A DNA stretch of 64,000 bases, from positions 1-64,000 of the forward strand of contig NZ_JAAEJX010000008.1 in NCBI RefSeq assembly GCF_036858155.1. The letters run 5' to 3'. The notes below the pieces were generated by a model. It was not told where the DNA came from and made no database searches. It worked only from the letters and a program-made list of their open reading frames with translations. Positions within the stretch are counted from its first letter, which is position 1; each line of letters starts with the position of its first letter. Both the position numbers and the translations under genes were made by a program. The DNA comes from Liberibacter brunswickensis (lineage in GTDB: Bacteria > Pseudomonadota > Alphaproteobacteria > Rhizobiales > Rhizobiaceae). Positions 47,861 through 57,635 of the stretch are shown here, piece after piece.

Positions 47861-48775
47861 ATGAACCGAAGAAACATGACTATAATAACAGATGGTGAAA
47901 TTGGACTCAGTCGCTATATTCGCGAGATACAAAAAATTCCTATGCTGGAAAAACAAGAAGAATATATGCTTGCTAAAAGATATCACGAACATAACGATTT
48001 AAATGCTGCCCATAGGTTAGTAACAAGCCACCTCCGTCTTGTTGTAAAAGTTGCAATGGGTTATAGAGGCTATGGATTACCTATTAGCGAAGTAATTTCT
48101 GAAGGTAACGTAGGTCTGATGCAAGCAGTTAAAAAATTTGATCCAGAACGTGGTTTTCGTCTTGCTACATATGGAATGTGGTGGATAAAAGCTGCAATGC
48201 AAGAATATATTTTGCGCTCATGGTCATTAGTAAAAATAGGGACTACAGCCAATCAAAAACGTCTTTTCTTTAATTTGCGACGTTTGAAAGGACAGTTACA
48301 AGAAACAACTGATACAAACTTAAAGCCAGAACAAGTTGTTGCTATTGCTAATAAACTTAATGTTTCAGAATCAGAGGTAATTGCCATGAACTGTCGTTTA
48401 TCTGGTGATGAATCTCTAAATGCTCTTATAAATTCTTCAGATAAAGAATCTAGCCAATGGCAGGATTGGCTTGTATATGATCACGATGGACAAGAACAAG
48501 TACTTATCGAAAAAGAAGAACTTAAAAATCGTCGTAATATGCTAATGCGTTCTATGTCTATATTAAATACTCGAGAAAGAAGAATTTTTGAAGCGAGACG
48601 TCTAAAAGAAAATCCTATTACACTTGAACATTTATCATCAGAGTTTGAAGTAAGTCGTGAACGCGTACGACAAATAGAGGCACGTGCTTTTGAAAAAATA
48701 AAAGAAGAAATACAAAAACAAACAGCGTTATCTTGTCCATCATCCACTATAAAAACCAATATAGAGAAAAAATAA
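47861..48775 (+). CDS. rpoH: RNA polymerase sigma factor RpoH (sigma-32)
   Basis: A 304-aa sigma-70 family factor. Region 2 reads AHRLVTSHLRLVVKVAMGYRGYGLPISEVISEGNVGLMQAVKKF-like with FRLATYGMWWIKAAMQEYILRSWS (2.3-2.4). The 'RpoH box' QKRLFFNLRRLKG follows, which sets it apart from RpoD. Region 4 is LSSEFEVSRERVRQIEARAFEKI. It directs heat-shock transcription; the hsp20 gene in this window has an exact CTTGAAA that would suit it. AAGG lies 11 nt before the ATG. Confidence 0.95.
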   Translation: MNRRNMTIITDGEIGLSRYIREIQKIPMLEKQEEYMLAKRYHEHNDLNAAHRLVTSHLRLVVKVAMGYRGYGLPISEVISEGNVGLMQAVKKFDPERGFRLATYGMWWIKAAMQEYILRSWSLVKIGTTANQKRLFFNLRRLKGQLQETTDTNLKPEQVVAIANKLNVSESEVIAMNCRLSGDESLNALINSSDKESSQWQDWLVYDHDGQEQVLIEKEELKNRRNMLMRSMSILNTRERRIFEARRLKENPITLEHLSSEFEVSRERVRQIEARAFEKIKEEIQKQTALSCPSSTIKTNIEKK

Positions 48776-48824
48776 AATCAGTAATAATAAGATATTACAA
48801 TAGTCATTTTATGATAAAAAAAAC

Positions 48825-50339
48825 CTATTTTTTAAATCTATTTTCCCACTGCATGATTGCAGCTTTGAAGATATCTGTACCTACTTGTCCTTTATCTATA
48901 GTCAATATTACTTTCTGACCACTACGATAAGTAATAGGAATATCTATTAATAGAGATTCTTCTAGAATTTTAGAATTTTTAAAGAAGTCTTCTGCAGAAG
49001 ACTTTAAAGAAATCAAATAAGAATTCTTGGAAATCATAAAAATATTAGAATCTATAAAAACACTTGGACTATTTTCTGTCCTTCTCATAGAGATTTGTCG
49101 CAAGTCTACGACAGAGTCTTGGCTTCCTTGAGGAAAAGAAAAATCTATCTCCATTATATGAGTAACAGATAAAGATATATCATGATTACATTTTAGAATA
49201 AAAGATGCCGAAAATGCGTTATTGATTATAGGAATATACCCCTTAACAATCAAGCCTTTCGCTCCTTGGGGTTGTTCTTGTTGTAAGGACCATAGTATTT
49301 TACCTGATAAAACTGAAGATCTACCTTTACCTTTATTTATAAAAACCTTACTTTCCCCTGTAAGAGAACTTACTTCTTCTATTTTTTTTCTCTCTAATGG
49401 AGGTGTAATAACTTCATTTTTATCTATGTGGTTTTTAAACATAATATTACTAATATTAGACGAACTATCCGCCGAAACAGTAGAAGGACCCATATCAACT
49501 TCAGAACCGTCCTCTAATAATCTACGTGTGATTTTAGGGCGAATATTTGATAAAACATTTTTATTGTCATAAATATCTTTATTTAATGATTTTCTACTTA
49601 AAAAGTTAGTGACACTAACTTTAGTCTTTATCAAAAAATATGATAATCCCATTGTCATAATTATTAATACAATCAAAAATATAAAATATTTGAAAAAATT
49701 ACGTTCTGATATTCCCGAGTAAAAATATGGCAATTTACGTTTTATATTAATAAAATAATTCTGTACTGAAGAAAAAATTGAATTAGATGAAGAAGAAAAC
49801 CTTCCTAATAAATTAGCCCTTCTAAAACAACTTTTATCATGTTCAATAGCCGTAAACGGGAAAATCGATGGGTTATATCTTTGTTGTGCATTGACTGGAA
49901 AACTCAAAATATCTCTTAATCTACAAGAAAAATGTTTTGATGAAAGAATAGTTCCCACTTCATTTTTCACTTTAGAAGACAAAATTGAAGATGTCTGCTC
50001 ATTTTTATTATCATTCAAAGAAGAAGAATTGGTTATTAAACGAGATTTAATAAAAACATTCTTCTTACAAGTAGAATCATTTTTTTTAGAGATTACTAAA
50101 CCCTTATTATCATTTACAGAACAAGATAATTTTTTATTTTGTTCTTCTACTTGTATAATTGCTGTCTCTAACTTATTAAATTGACGTTCTAATATCTCTT
50201 TAGGAGGACGGGGAGTAATGGATTCTAAGCGACGAGATACTGACTGCCGAGCGCGTTCATATATATGAAAACGCATTTCAGGAGTATTCTCAGGCAAATT
50301 ATCAACAGCACGCTGAATTACTAATACAAAATCCACCAT
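48825..50339 (-). CDS. Conserved-type membrane protein of unknown function next to rpoH/purA
   Basis: A 504-aa protein with no function I can name. It has an N-terminal helical segment (FVLVIQRAVDNLPENTPEMR, then RQSVSRRLESITPRPPKEIL, then a likely coiled coil to about 70), a long Ser/Asn/Lys-rich linker, one membrane helix at about 216-238, and a C-terminal soluble domain (about 345-504) with a repeated beta pattern that would be periplasmic. The N-terminal segment is the part I would expect to be conserved: rhizobia carry a protein of this layout between purA and rpoH. It could be an envelope or scaffold protein; this is inference. Confidence 0.75.
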   Translation of the reverse strand: MVDFVLVIQRAVDNLPENTPEMRFHIYERARQSVSRRLESITPRPPKEILERQFNKLETAIIQVEEQNKKLSCSVNDNKGLVISKKNDSTCKKNVFIKSRLITNSSSLNDNKNEQTSSILSSKVKNEVGTILSSKHFSCRLRDILSFPVNAQQRYNPSIFPFTAIEHDKSCFRRANLLGRFSSSSNSIFSSVQNYFINIKRKLPYFYSGISERNFFKYFIFLIVLIIMTMGLSYFLIKTKVSVTNFLSRKSLNKDIYDNKNVLSNIRPKITRRLLEDGSEVDMGPSTVSADSSSNISNIMFKNHIDKNEVITPPLERKKIEEVSSLTGESKVFINKGKGRSSVLSGKILWSLQQEQPQGAKGLIVKGYIPIINNAFSASFILKCNHDISLSVTHIMEIDFSFPQGSQDSVVDLRQISMRRTENSPSVFIDSNIFMISKNSYLISLKSSAEDFFKNSKILEESLLIDIPITYRSGQKVILTIDKGQVGTDIFKAAIMQWENRFKK

Positions 50340-50388
50340 TTATCACATTTCTACTATCTTAATGTATCAAATACAAAATAAATAAATA

Positions 50389-51696
50389 CTAAAGAGTATA
50401 ATTATCGAATGGGTTAGAGATAATCATAGTATTTTCTCTTTCTGGACCAACGGATAACAAAGCTACAGGCACTTCCAATACCTCCTCTATTTTTCTTATG
50501 TAACTCTTTGCTTTTTCAGGAAGATCAGAAAAAATACGAATTCCAACAGTAGACTGCTTCCATCCCTCTAACATCATATATATAGGCTCAAAATGAGTAT
50601 GACATATAGAATCATCTGGCAAAAAATTTACTTCACAACCATCTATCTGATATCCTATACAAATTTTCAATTCATCAAGACCATCTAGAACGTCAAGTTT
50701 TGTCAATGCTATACCTTTAACACCATTAATAATAACAGAACGACGTATTGATACTAAATCCAACCAACCACAACGACGTTGTCGATTAGTTACTGTACCA
50801 AATTCTTTTCCAACTTTTTTTAAAAAATCACCAACTTCATCTTTTAATTCAGTAGGAAAAGGCCCCTCACCAACGCGTGTTGTATAAGCTTTTACAACAC
50901 CAAGAACATACCCTATAGAATCAGGAGCAACTCCAGATCCAATAGCCGCCTGTGCAGACATTGTATTTGATGATGTAACAAAAGGATAGGTGCCATAATC
51001 ATTATCCAATAAAAAACCTTGCGCTCCTTCAAAAAGAATACGCGCTCCTTTACGAAATTTACGCTCAAGAAAAGACCAAACAACATCCATAAAAGGAAGA
51101 ATTTTGTCTCTTGCATACATTAATTCTTCCAATATCGTTTTACACAACACTTCTTTTTCACCAAAAGAAAGTCTTAATGCATTATGATGCAATAATAATC
51201 GTTCAATTTTTTCTGAAATATTATCTATATCGGTGAGATCCATCACTCGAATAGCACGTCTTCCAACTCTATCCTCATAAGCTGGACCGATACCTCTTTG
51301 CGTTGTTCCTATATGAGTTCCATGACAAGAAAGCATGTTTTCTCGCAACATATCAAGATCTCTATGTACAGATAATATTAGGGATGCATTATTGGCAATA
51401 CGTAAATTATTAGGAGTAACACAAATTCCTTGATTTGATAAACTTTCGATTTCATATACAAAATAATGCGGATCTATTACCACACCACTGCCTATAATAG
51501 ATATCTTATCAGGACGCACTATTCCAGAAGGAAGAAGAGATAATTTATAAATAACATCATTTATTTTTAAAGTATGACCAGCATTATTTCCTCCTTGAAA
51601 TCTCACAATCACATCAGAATTATCTGAAAGCCAGTCCACAATCTTTCCTTTGCCCTCATCACCCCACTGCAATCCGACTACCACTACATTTGCCAT
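50389..51696 (-). CDS. purA: Adenylosuccinate synthetase
   Basis: A 435-aa GTP-dependent enzyme joining IMP and aspartate on the route to AMP. The N-terminal GLQWGDEGKGKIVDWL motif holds the catalytic Asp and P-loop, followed by GGNNAGHT, GTTQRGIGPAYEDR and TTRVGEGPFPTEL. Full length. AAAGAGA precedes the ATG. It is 49 bp upstream of the unknown membrane protein gene on the same strand. Confidence 0.96.
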   Translation of the reverse strand: MANVVVVGLQWGDEGKGKIVDWLSDNSDVIVRFQGGNNAGHTLKINDVIYKLSLLPSGIVRPDKISIIGSGVVIDPHYFVYEIESLSNQGICVTPNNLRIANNASLILSVHRDLDMLRENMLSCHGTHIGTTQRGIGPAYEDRVGRRAIRVMDLTDIDNISEKIERLLLHHNALRLSFGEKEVLCKTILEELMYARDKILPFMDVVWSFLERKFRKGARILFEGAQGFLLDNDYGTYPFVTSSNTMSAQAAIGSGVAPDSIGYVLGVVKAYTTRVGEGPFPTELKDEVGDFLKKVGKEFGTVTNRQRRCGWLDLVSIRRSVIINGVKGIALTKLDVLDGLDELKICIGYQIDGCEVNFLPDDSICHTHFEPIYMMLEGWKQSTVGIRIFSDLPEKAKSYIRKIEEVLEVPVALLSVGPERENTMIISNPFDNYTL

Positions 51697-52014
51697 TAAG
51701 AATCTCTTTCTTTTATTATATAATCCAAAAACAATTCATAGTAATAAAGATAATTTCTACACTTTCATCTAATCACAAAAAATCGAGATATAAAATGTTA
51801 ATAAGTTAATGTTTTAATTTAACTTTATATCCATATTTATTTCCCTGACAAAATAATTAACTTATCTAATCATCAAATATAATTAATTTAATAAAGATAT
51901 ACAAATTATTGTAAAGATCGCAAAAATGATCTACAACGAAAATTATTTTGTAATATAGTACTTGTTGTTTTTAAAAAAAATTTATGCTTATATGGGATGA
52001 TTTAAAAAATGTGC
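51697..52014. other. Gap between divergent purA and tRNA-Leu
   Basis: A gap of 318 bp without a gene. A weak promoter for tRNA-Leu may be TTGTTG (51962-51967) with TTATAT (51988-51993), but the 20-nt spacer is too long to be convincing. Confidence 0.4.
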
Positions 52015-52101
52015 GCGGGTGTGGCGGAACTGGTAGACGCGACGGATTCAAAATCCGTTTTTGGTGACAAAGTGTCGGTTCGATTCCGACCATCCGTACC
52101 A
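52015..52101 (+). tRNA. tRNA-Leu (anticodon CAA)
   Basis: A class II tRNA of 84 nt plus encoded CCA. Acceptor GCGGGTG pairs with CATCCGT (two G-U pairs, at the first and fifth positions), anticodon arm CGGATTCAAAATCCG holds CAA, a long variable arm (TTTTTGGTGACAAAGT) and T-arm GTCGGTTCGATTCCGAC follow. Confidence 0.96.
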
Positions 52102-52364
52102 TTATGCTAGTTTTATTTTTAAATGACAAAAGATATATTTTTATATTATTTTTTGTAAAAGTATTAGACGGAAAGACAATGTAAATTTTGTGTTTAACAC
52201 GTAATAAAATATTTAAGAATGATGTTTTTATAAGTAAGTTACTAATCTATAACCGCAAGTTAAATTATAAGCTAAAATTATTCTCATATAAATCGAAATA
52301 AGGACATAGAAACGGGTTATTGACTATAATATTATCCATCTATAATACCTTACAAGAATAAAAT

Positions 52365-52772
52365 CTACGTAATTTGACTACGCAAATAGGATAAATCTAA
52401 TAATAATTGTTGCATCTGAGATCTTTGATCCACGTCAAAGATGTTATCAAGAGAAGAACGAGCTTTATTGATACGATTATCTAATTCTTGAAGACAAGTT
52501 TCATCCATCAACAAAATATTCTCACTTAAAACTGTACAGCGATACGGCATTATATCGCAAATACCATCAATTATTACATACTGATGACAATCTTCAAAAT
52601 TAAGACCTACCTTAATAATTCCAGCCCTTATTGTAGTCAAAGTATAATCATGACCTATGAGAACTGTCATATAACCAGACTCAGAAGGCAATTGAACAGA
52701 CTTAACTGTACCAGAGAAAAAACACATTTCTGGCGACACTAATTCAAAATGCAAAGCTTTTACTAAAGACAT
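52365..52772 (-). CDS. atpC: ATP synthase epsilon subunit
   Basis: A 135-aa F1 subunit with the N-terminal beta-sandwich (HFELVSPEMCFFSGTVKSVQLPSESGYMTVL) and a short C-terminal helix pair. It belongs to the central stalk and can inhibit ATP hydrolysis. It is last in the atpHAGDC operon, 29 bp after atpD. No clear terminator follows. Confidence 0.95.
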   Translation of the reverse strand: MSLVKALHFELVSPEMCFFSGTVKSVQLPSESGYMTVLIGHDYTLTTIRAGIIKVGLNFEDCHQYVIIDGICDIMPYRCTVLSENILLMDETCLQELDNRINKARSSLDNIFDVDQRSQMQQLLLDLSYLRSQIT

Positions 52773-52801
52773 AATATCCCATATAAAATCTAAAAAAAAA
52801 T

Positions 52802-54238
52802 TTAAATTGTCTTAGCTTTTTGTACAGCCTCGTCTATTGATCCAACCATATAAAATGCAAGCTCTGGTAAATGATCATAATCACCATTTACCAATCCTTT
52901 AAATCCTCTGATTGTCTCTTCTAAAGAAACAAATTTACCTGGCAATCCCGTAAAAGATTCGGCAACATGAAACGGCTGTGACATAAATCGTTCTACCTTA
53001 CGTGCACGAGCAACAACTAACTTATCTTCTTCTGAAAGCTCATCCATCCCAAGAATTGCAATAATATCTTGTAGAGATTTATACCTTTGTAAAATTTCTT
53101 GAACTCTACGCGCAACCTCATAATGCTCTTCTCCAACAATATCTATTTCCAGAATACTAGAGTTTGAATCAAGTGGATCAACAGATGGATAAATTCCTTT
53201 TTCCGATATCTGACGTGACAAAACAGTTGTCGCATCAAGATGTGTAAAAGACGCAGCAGGAGCAGGATCTGTTAAATCATCAGCCGGAACATAAATAGCC
53301 TGTACAGAAGTAATAGATCCTGTCAAAGTAGTTGTAATACGCTCCTGCAGTTCTCCCATTTCAGAAGCAAGAGTGGACTGGTATCCCACTGCAGATGGTA
53401 TGCGCCCTAATAAAGCTGACACTTCTGAACTTGCCTGAGTAAACCGAAAAATATTATCTACAAAAAAAAGAACATCCTGTCCCTGATCTCGGAAATGTTC
53501 AGCTACTGTTAAACCAGTCAAAGCAACTCTTGCACGAGCACCTGGAGGTTCATTCATTTGACCATAAACCAGTGAACACTTAGACCCTACAGCAGAACCA
53601 TTATTCTTGCTTGGATCAACATTAACTTTTGAATCAATCATCTCGTGATACAAATCATTGCCTTCACGAGTACGTTCACCTACACCAGCAAAAACAGAAT
53701 AACCACCATGTGCCTTCGCAACATTATTAATTAATTCCATAATTAACACCGTTTTCCCTACACCTGCACCACCAAATAATCCTATTTTACCTCCCTTTTT
53801 ATAAGGAGAAATTAGATCTATAACTTTAATGCCTGTTATAAGAATACTAGCATCTGTAGATTGCTCTGTATATAAAGGAGATGGTTGGTGGATAGCACGA
53901 CTATATGAAGATACAATAGCACCTTGATCATCAACTGGCTCTCCTATTACATTCATAATACGACCTAAGGTAGACTCTCCAACGGGAACAGTAATCTGAG
54001 AACCAGTATCAATTACAAGATCCCCCCTACTCAAACCATCAGTCCTATTCATAGCAATACATCGGACTGTTTTTCCCCCTAAATGTTGAACTACTTCAAA
54101 TACGACACGAGGATCTTTATTGCTTGTTTCTAGAAATCCAAAAATTAGTGGCAAGGAATCTACAAAAACAACATCCACAACAGCTCCCATAATCTGTTGT
54201 ATTTTTCCAACATTCTGGGCCTTTGCCTTAGTAATCAT
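52802..54238 (-). CDS. atpD: ATP synthase beta subunit
   Basis: The 478-aa catalytic F1 subunit. Walker A is GGAGVGKT, the catalytic Glu lies in GVGERTREGNDLYHE, and the DELSEED motif reads DELSEED in full (ILGMDELSEEDKLVV). It makes ATP at the inner membrane, three copies per F1. It lies 32 bp after atpG. Confidence 0.98.
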   Translation of the reverse strand: MITKAKAQNVGKIQQIMGAVVDVVFVDSLPLIFGFLETSNKDPRVVFEVVQHLGGKTVRCIAMNRTDGLSRGDLVIDTGSQITVPVGESTLGRIMNVIGEPVDDQGAIVSSYSRAIHQPSPLYTEQSTDASILITGIKVIDLISPYKKGGKIGLFGGAGVGKTVLIMELINNVAKAHGGYSVFAGVGERTREGNDLYHEMIDSKVNVDPSKNNGSAVGSKCSLVYGQMNEPPGARARVALTGLTVAEHFRDQGQDVLFFVDNIFRFTQASSEVSALLGRIPSAVGYQSTLASEMGELQERITTTLTGSITSVQAIYVPADDLTDPAPAASFTHLDATTVLSRQISEKGIYPSVDPLDSNSSILEIDIVGEEHYEVARRVQEILQRYKSLQDIIAILGMDELSEEDKLVVARARKVERFMSQPFHVAESFTGLPGKFVSLEETIRGFKGLVNGDYDHLPELAFYMVGSIDEAVQKAKTI

Positions 54239-54270
54239 AATAATATTCTCTCTCTTCTTTCCCTCATTTC

Positions 54271-55155
54271 TTACACAGCTTCCGCACCCGCAATGATTTC
54301 AATAAGCTCGGTAGTGATACGCATTTGACGCTGACGATTATATGATAAAACTAAATCATCAACTATACGATCAGCATTACGAGTAGCATTATCCATAGAA
54401 GTAATCCTTGATCCTAATTCACTAGCTTTACTATCTAAAATGATCCAAAATATTCGAGATGAAATAATCTGCAACAAAATTTTTTCAATCATCGACAACA
54501 GATTAGGTTCATAACGATAAATCGATAAATTTTCTTTTGTTTGATCTTTTGAATCCTGATCTAAACTTATTGGAATTATCTTTGAAATAATAGGAATTTG
54601 CTGCATAATTGATTTAAATTCTGAATGTATACAAAAGCATTTATCAAAGACGTTATCTGTAAAAAGAGAAACGATCTTGCTTGCAATACCATTTGCTTGA
54701 ACAAAACTTATTTCTCCTTTAGGGGATAATTCTACATAATCAACAATCATAGAAGAAAATTCTTCATGCAATCCTTCATATCCTTTTCTTCCTATAATAA
54801 ACAGTTTGATATTTTTATTATAAGAAATAAATTCTCTTATACGATCTCGAGTAAAACGAATAATCTGATAATTAAAACCACCGCATAATCCTTTTTCTGC
54901 TGTAAAAACAACAATAAGATATACCTTGTCCCTACCGGCACCCCTTATCAAAGGCGAGGGATATTCTTGAAAAGACTCGCTGGAAATGCATTTTATAAAA
55001 GATTCTTTTATACGAGATTGGTATTTAGAAGCATTATTAATAGAATCTTTTGCTTTACGCAATTTAGTGACAGATATCAACTGCATAGCTTCAGTTATTT
55101 TCTGAGTCTCTTTTACAGAATGTATGCGATTTTTCAATTCTTTTAGAGAAGACAT
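54271..55155 (-). CDS. atpG: ATP synthase gamma subunit
   Basis: A 294-aa central-stalk subunit that rotates inside the alpha-beta ring. The N-terminal helix (LKELKNRIHSVKETQKITEAM) and the C-terminal helix (ASELGSRITSMDNATRNADRI) are conserved. It lies 20 bp after atpA. Confidence 0.96.
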   Translation of the reverse strand: MSSLKELKNRIHSVKETQKITEAMQLISVTKLRKAKDSINNASKYQSRIKESFIKCISSESFQEYPSPLIRGAGRDKVYLIVVFTAEKGLCGGFNYQIIRFTRDRIREFISYNKNIKLFIIGRKGYEGLHEEFSSMIVDYVELSPKGEISFVQANGIASKIVSLFTDNVFDKCFCIHSEFKSIMQQIPIISKIIPISLDQDSKDQTKENLSIYRYEPNLLSMIEKILLQIISSRIFWIILDSKASELGSRITSMDNATRNADRIVDDLVLSYNRQRQMRITTELIEIIAGAEAV

Positions 55156-55175
55156 GATCTAATTTTACCCAAACC

Positions 55176-56705
55176 TCAGTTAAAATATTTTAAAAAAACT
55201 TCTATTTCATTGATTAGATTATTACGAATATCATCAGTTAAGACTTTTTGTTCTCTAATATTTCCTAGGATATCTTTAGATGAAACACGCATATGAGCTA
55301 AAAAATCCTTCTCAAATTTACCTATCTTAGATACCTCAACTTCATCAAGGTATCCATTTATAGCAGCAAATATCATAACCACTTGTTCCTCCATTGATAA
55401 TGGGGAAAACTGCGGTTGTTTTAAAATCTCCGTTAGCTTTTCACCTTTACTCAAAAATTTTTGGGTAGAAATATCAAGATCAGAAGCAAACTTTGCAAAA
55501 GATAATATTTCACGATATTGAGCTAAATTTCCTTTTACAGAACCTGATACCTGCTTCATAGCCTTAACTTGAGCAGCAGATCCAACACGAGAAACAGATA
55601 ATCCAATATTAATAGCTGGACGAATTCCACGGTAGAAAAGTTCTGTTTCTAGAAAAATCTGCCCATCTGTAATGGAAATAACATTAGTTGGAATATAAGC
55701 AGAAACATCATTAACCTGCGTTTCTATAACAGGTAGTGCTGTAAGAGATCCTGCTCCCAATGCATCCGACATCTTTGCAGCTCTTTCTAATAAACGAGAA
55801 TGCAAATAAAAAACATCACCTGGATAAGCTTCTCTGCCAGGAGGACGGCGCAATAAAAGAGATATCTGACGATACGCAATTGCATGCTTATGCAAATCAT
55901 CATATGCAACCAAAGCATGTCTTCCATTGTCACGGAAATATTCACCCATAGCACATCCTGTAAAAGGTGCTAAAAGCTGCATTGGAGCAGGATCAGAAGC
56001 AGAAGCCACAACTACAATAGAATAACTTAACGCACCTCTTTCTTCCAATTCTTTAACAAATCGAGCGACTGAAGAGCATTTCTGACCAATAGCTACATAA
56101 ATACAGTATATTTTATCTTTATCTGATCCATTTTCATGCGCATACTTCTGATTTAAAAAAGTATCTAAAATAATCGATGTTTTTCCAGTTTTTCGGTCAC
56201 CAATTATTAATTCACGCTGACCACGGCCTATAGGAATAAGTGCATCAATTGTTTTAATACCTGTTGATAAAGGTTCACAAACAGACTGACGTTGTATAAT
56301 TCCTGGTGAATCTATTTCAACACAAGATCTTTGACTACACTTAATCGAGCCTTTACCATCAATAGGATTACCAAGAGCATCTACAACACGCCCTAATAAT
56401 TCAAAACCAACTGGCACATCAACAACACGACCTGTACGCTTTACAATATCTCCTTCTGAAATTTCTTTACAAGAACCAAGAATGACAACACTTACATTAT
56501 CGAATTCCAAATTGAGTGTCAGACCATAAATTCCATTGGGAAACTGAACCATTTCTCCGGCTTTGATATTATCAAGGCCATAAACACGCGCAATACCATC
56601 TCCAATAGAAAGTACACGCCCTATCTCAGAAAATTCAGAAACATCCTTAAAATCTTTAATTCTTTTTCTTAAAATATCAGAAATTTCTGCAGCATGGATA
56701 TCCAT
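55176..56705 (-). CDS. atpA: ATP synthase alpha subunit
   Basis: A 509-aa F1 subunit with non-catalytic nucleotide sites. Walker A reads GDRKTGKT, with the alpha-specific RQMSLL-like motif as RQISLLLRRPPGREAYPGDVFYLHSR. Its start codon overlaps the last base of atpH (56705), so the two are translationally coupled. Confidence 0.98.
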   Translation of the reverse strand: MDIHAAEISDILRKRIKDFKDVSEFSEIGRVLSIGDGIARVYGLDNIKAGEMVQFPNGIYGLTLNLEFDNVSVVILGSCKEISEGDIVKRTGRVVDVPVGFELLGRVVDALGNPIDGKGSIKCSQRSCVEIDSPGIIQRQSVCEPLSTGIKTIDALIPIGRGQRELIIGDRKTGKTSIILDTFLNQKYAHENGSDKDKIYCIYVAIGQKCSSVARFVKELEERGALSYSIVVVASASDPAPMQLLAPFTGCAMGEYFRDNGRHALVAYDDLHKHAIAYRQISLLLRRPPGREAYPGDVFYLHSRLLERAAKMSDALGAGSLTALPVIETQVNDVSAYIPTNVISITDGQIFLETELFYRGIRPAINIGLSVSRVGSAAQVKAMKQVSGSVKGNLAQYREILSFAKFASDLDISTQKFLSKGEKLTEILKQPQFSPLSMEEQVVMIFAAINGYLDEVEVSKIGKFEKDFLAHMRVSSKDILGNIREQKVLTDDIRNNLINEIEVFLKYFN

Positions 56706-57268
56706 TAATCGACCTCTTTTAATATAAAACCAAGATTCAATAATTTCGTACGCAAAGATGCGTCAATTTGATGAGAACCAATCTCCACAATAAAACCACC
56801 AATAAGCGCCGAATCCTCTATTATATCCAGTATAATACTTTTACCAACCTTCTTCTCTAAACATTCTATTAGCTCATTCTTCTGATGCAACGATAAACTA
56901 CTGAACGTCCTAATAGAAGCCACAATTTGATTTCGATAATACATACAGACATCACGAAAAGACTTTACTATCATAGGTAAAATCGACAACCTTCCATTAT
57001 AAACTAAAACCCGTAAAAAATTTTTTGTCATATCACAAAAACTGGATTTTTTTACCAAATCATCTATAACCAAATACCGATCTTTCATAGAAAAAACTGG
57101 ACTGTTAACAAAAAACCTGAAATCGGAAGATTCTACAATAAGCTTCTCCAAACGCGACAAATCATCTGAGACTATTTCTAGAATATTTTCTTCATTAGAT
57201 ACAACAAACAAAGAATGAGAATATCTACCAGAAACATCATAAAAAAGATCAAACGAATGAGATAACAA
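56705..57268 (-). CDS. atpH: ATP synthase delta subunit
   Basis: A 187-aa peripheral-stalk subunit (OSCP family): GRYSHSLFVVSNEENIL at the start and DSALIGGFIVEIGSHQIDASLRTKLLNL at the end. The start is TTG 57268, supported by AGGGGA about 9 nt upstream. It opens the atpHAGDC operon. F0 genes (a, b, c) are not in the window, as usual in alphaproteobacteria, where F0 is a separate cluster. Confidence 0.95.
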   Translation of the reverse strand: MLSHSFDLFYDVSGRYSHSLFVVSNEENILEIVSDDLSRLEKLIVESSDFRFFVNSPVFSMKDRYLVIDDLVKKSSFCDMTKNFLRVLVYNGRLSILPMIVKSFRDVCMYYRNQIVASIRTFSSLSLHQKNELIECLEKKVGKSIILDIIEDSALIGGFIVEIGSHQIDASLRTKLLNLGFILKEVD

Positions 57269-57635
57269 TTCTATAATCCCCTATAAAAAACAGGATTCAA
57301 TAACTTAATAAATCTCAAGAAAAACAAACTTAAATAGAACATTTATAATAACGTCACAATTATAAAATACATAAAATTTAAAATAATAAGACAAAGTTAT
57401 ACTATACGCAATACAATAGATAGTTTATCTCATCTGAATTGTAGAATACATCAAATTTAAATATTCAAACCTCACTATTCATATAGCACATAAAATATAA
57501 AAATCTAGGATAAAATTTATGATCAAAAAAAATACGTAATGCCAATATATATATATATATATATATATTATGTAATTAACATTTACGCATCTAAGTATCA
57601 TACTTCTCAAATCATCATTCAATCTAATCCGAAAA
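57269..57635. other. Gap between atpH and priA
   Basis: A gap of 367 bp with no gene. It contains the (AT)12 run described separately and must hold the promoter of the atp operon, which I cannot pick out with confidence. Confidence 0.5.
57545..57568. repeat. (AT)12 dinucleotide repeat
   Basis: Twelve uninterrupted AT units between priA and atpH, outside coding sequence. Such runs change length by slippage. Confidence 0.95.
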
